A stretch of DNA of 34,613 nt, taken from NCBI GenBank assembly GCA_902514755.1, contig CABXRY010000009.1:1-34613 (forward strand), written 5' to 3'. The stretch's first letter is position 1; every line of letters begins with the position of its first letter. This DNA comes from an uncultured Pelagibacteraceae bacterium. Lineage in GTDB: Bacteria > Pseudomonadota > Alphaproteobacteria > Pelagibacterales > Pelagibacteraceae. This document shows, one piece after another, positions 33,417 to 34,613 of the stretch. Both the position numbers and the translations under genes were made by a program. Under the pieces are notes generated by a model, which saw only the letters and a program-made list of their open reading frames with translations, did not search any database and had not been told where the DNA came from.

Positions 33417-34421
33417 TTATAGTAAATTTTTTATAAAAAATTTTTTGAATGGTCTTTTAAAAGAATTCCAACTTCCTTTAAAGCCGCCTACGTGATAACC
33501 GTAAGTAATACATGATGCATCTATTTTGGCATCTTTATTAGGTGACCCGTCATCTTCTGTATAATAATCAGGACAATTGTGCCAAGCCTCTTGATCTGCT
33601 TCATATTCAGCTTCATAATTAGCCTCAAAACCATGTCCCCAATTTTTTTTAGTAGTTACTTTAATATTTGCTCCATTAACCCTCATTTTTTTTCCATATT
33701 CCTCGCATACATGTGCGTGCGAAGCATCATCTTTACTACCATTAACCATCCAAATTATAGTTTCTTTTATTGGTTGTGGATTTCTAAAAAATCCAGATTG
33801 TCGACATTCTACAGATCTTGGTAAGGAGGCTGCAAAATATAAATCTTTGCTAATCAACAAATCTCTTATTCTTTGTTCAGCAATTGCAAGTGAATTCATT
33901 CCTCCTCTAGACCAACCAGTAATTCCGACTTTCTTAATATTAATCTTTGGATTTTTTGATAAATACTCAAGTGTCATGAATGCATCAATATAAAATGAAA
34001 AAGTAGATACCTGTGATTGATCAGTTCCAGCTGAAACTACATGCCTTCCATTAAAATTATCTACAAACATAACTGCAATTCCTTTTTTTAATAATTGTCT
34101 AGCCATCTGTCTGTTAAATTTGAACCATTTATTACTATAAAGCATGGCTCCACCGCTTGAGTGATTAAATACTAATATTGGAAATGGACCTTCACCTTTC
34201 TCTGGGTATACGATCAATGCATCAATATTAACAGGTGATTTTTTGTAGGATCCATCTTTTAAACTCATAAATTCATTTGGAAAAGGTCCTGAATTATATG
34301 TCTGTATTCTAACCATTTTTCCATCTTTAAAAAATGGTCCTAAAGAAAATAATGCTGAAGTTCCAGCTGATACAGAATTTGTAAAAAATATACAAAAAAG
34401 AATTATCAATATCTTTTTCAT
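33417..34421 (-). CDS. Secreted alpha/beta-hydrolase, dienelactone hydrolase-like
   Basis: Protein of 334 residues with a signal peptide (MKKILIILFCIFFTNSVSA, cleavage near residue 19). The nucleophile elbow is GWSRGG with Ser171, the acid is Asp231 or Asp232 in NGSKDD, and the base is His263 in NWGHGFE. PILVFNHSSGG (81-91) is the usual oxyanion-hole strand. A periplasmic or exported serine hydrolase of an ester or lactone; substrate unknown. A long C-terminal stretch rich in Cys, Tyr and Asp (277-315) is not standard for the fold. No clear ribosome site upstream. Confidence 0.88.
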   Translation of the reverse strand: MKKILIILFCIFFTNSVSAGTSALFSLGPFFKDGKMVRIQTYNSGPFPNEFMSLKDGSYKKSPVNIDALIVYPEKGEGPFPILVFNHSSGGAMLYSNKWFKFNRQMARQLLKKGIAVMFVDNFNGRHVVSAGTDQSQVSTFSFYIDAFMTLEYLSKNPKINIKKVGITGWSRGGMNSLAIAEQRIRDLLISKDLYFAASLPRSVECRQSGFFRNPQPIKETIIWMVNGSKDDASHAHVCEEYGKKMRVNGANIKVTTKKNWGHGFEANYEAEYEADQEAWHNCPDYYTEDDGSPNKDAKIDASCITYGYHVGGFKGSWNSFKRPFKKFFIKNLL

Positions 34422-34518
34422 AAATAAATAATATCAATAATAAGGAAAGATATTAAGTTATTTCTTTTGAAACATAATTTTATAAATTTGCCAGCCAACA
34501 ATATAAAAATAAGTAAAT

Positions 34519-34613
34519 TTAAGAAATTGAATTAGATAATCTTTCAAAAACTTTTTCTGGTGAGAGTTTGGATAACTCTTGTGCTTGTATCGCTTTAAAA
34601 TTTTCTCTTTCAA
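34519..34613 (-). CDS. Partial gene at the right edge (3' end only), uncertain
   Basis: On the minus strand an open frame runs in from the edge and ends at a TAA at 34521-34519. It reads ERENFKAIQAQELSKLSP and then EKVFERLSNSIS, with codon choice like the surrounding genes. The competing frame that ends at 34458 uses many rare codons (cga, tac, cac, cag) and is less convincing. The family cannot be named from 30 residues. The remaining 34422-34518, about 97 bases upstream of the hydrolase start, contains no recognisable element. Confidence 0.4.
   Translation of the reverse strand, partial: ERENFKAIQAQELSKLSPEKVFERLSNSIS

Noticed and set aside
34458..34613. Alternative frame at the right edge ending at 34458
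   Set aside because: It uses many codons rare in this genome; the frame ending at 34519 looks more like coding sequence.
1..34613. Mobile elements, CRISPR arrays, defence systems, tRNA or rRNA genes
   Set aside because: No transposase, integrase, repeat array, cloverleaf or rRNA segment was recognised on either strand.

Overview
The window looks like a piece of a streamlined marine alphaproteobacterial genome, most likely SAR11 (Pelagibacterales). This is judged from very low GC (roughly 30% by eye), genes packed with gaps of 0-20 bases, many start/stop overlaps, leaderless-looking promoters, and the gene content: TRAP and betaine-type ABC importers, several EamA permeases, GcvT/DmdA-type C1 enzymes and CoA-linked catabolism. 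No rRNA, tRNA, CRISPR, insertion sequence, phage gene or replication origin was seen. No gap between genes is longer than about 155 bases, apart from the unresolved right edge.

Layout. (1) 1-2125: 3' part of a phosphohexomutase, a small secreted four-cysteine protein, a stem-loop, a HIT protein and a DUF2061 membrane protein. (2) 8170-2134, minus strand: a TRAP transporter operon (dctP, hairpin, dctQ, dctM) running on into dusA, a TauE/SafE permease and malonyl-CoA decarboxylase. (3) 8259-13347, plus strand, divergent from dctP: family III CoA-transferase, aldehyde dehydrogenase, VOC protein, homocysteine S-methyltransferase-like protein and a NylB-like serine hydrolase. (4) 17779-13351, minus strand: iron-type alcohol dehydrogenase, amidase, EamA permease and a CitE/HpcH-type lyase. 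(5) 17820-18752: EamA permease. (6) 18745-26687: ABC ATPase (minus strand), then a double-domain ProW-type permease, a cytoplasmic DMSO-reductase-family molybdoenzyme, a DmdA/GcvT-like protein and an OpuAC-type binding protein. (7) 26750-28514, minus strand: RNA polymerase omega with an acidic tail, and an MFS transporter. (8) 28529-34421: hydroxyacid dehydrogenase, FMN-binding protein, DUF1330, gamma-carbonic anhydrase-like protein, thioredoxin-like protein, glycosyltransferase, EamA permease and a secreted serine hydrolase. A partial gene probably runs off the right edge.

How the genes may work together. Block 6 is the most interesting. A complete quaternary-amine/sulfonium-type importer is translationally coupled to a signal-less DMSO-reductase-family enzyme that keeps the Tyr114, Trp116 and Ser147 equivalents, followed by a DmdA-like methyltransferase. 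This suggests uptake of a methylated oxide (for example a sulfoxonium or N-oxide osmolyte), its reduction in the cytoplasm, then transfer of a methyl group to folate. The substrate is inference only. Blocks 2 and 3 together could import a malonate-like acid, activate it with CoA and decarboxylate it; this too is inference. The dctP-dctQ hairpin probably sets a high ratio of binding protein to membrane subunits.
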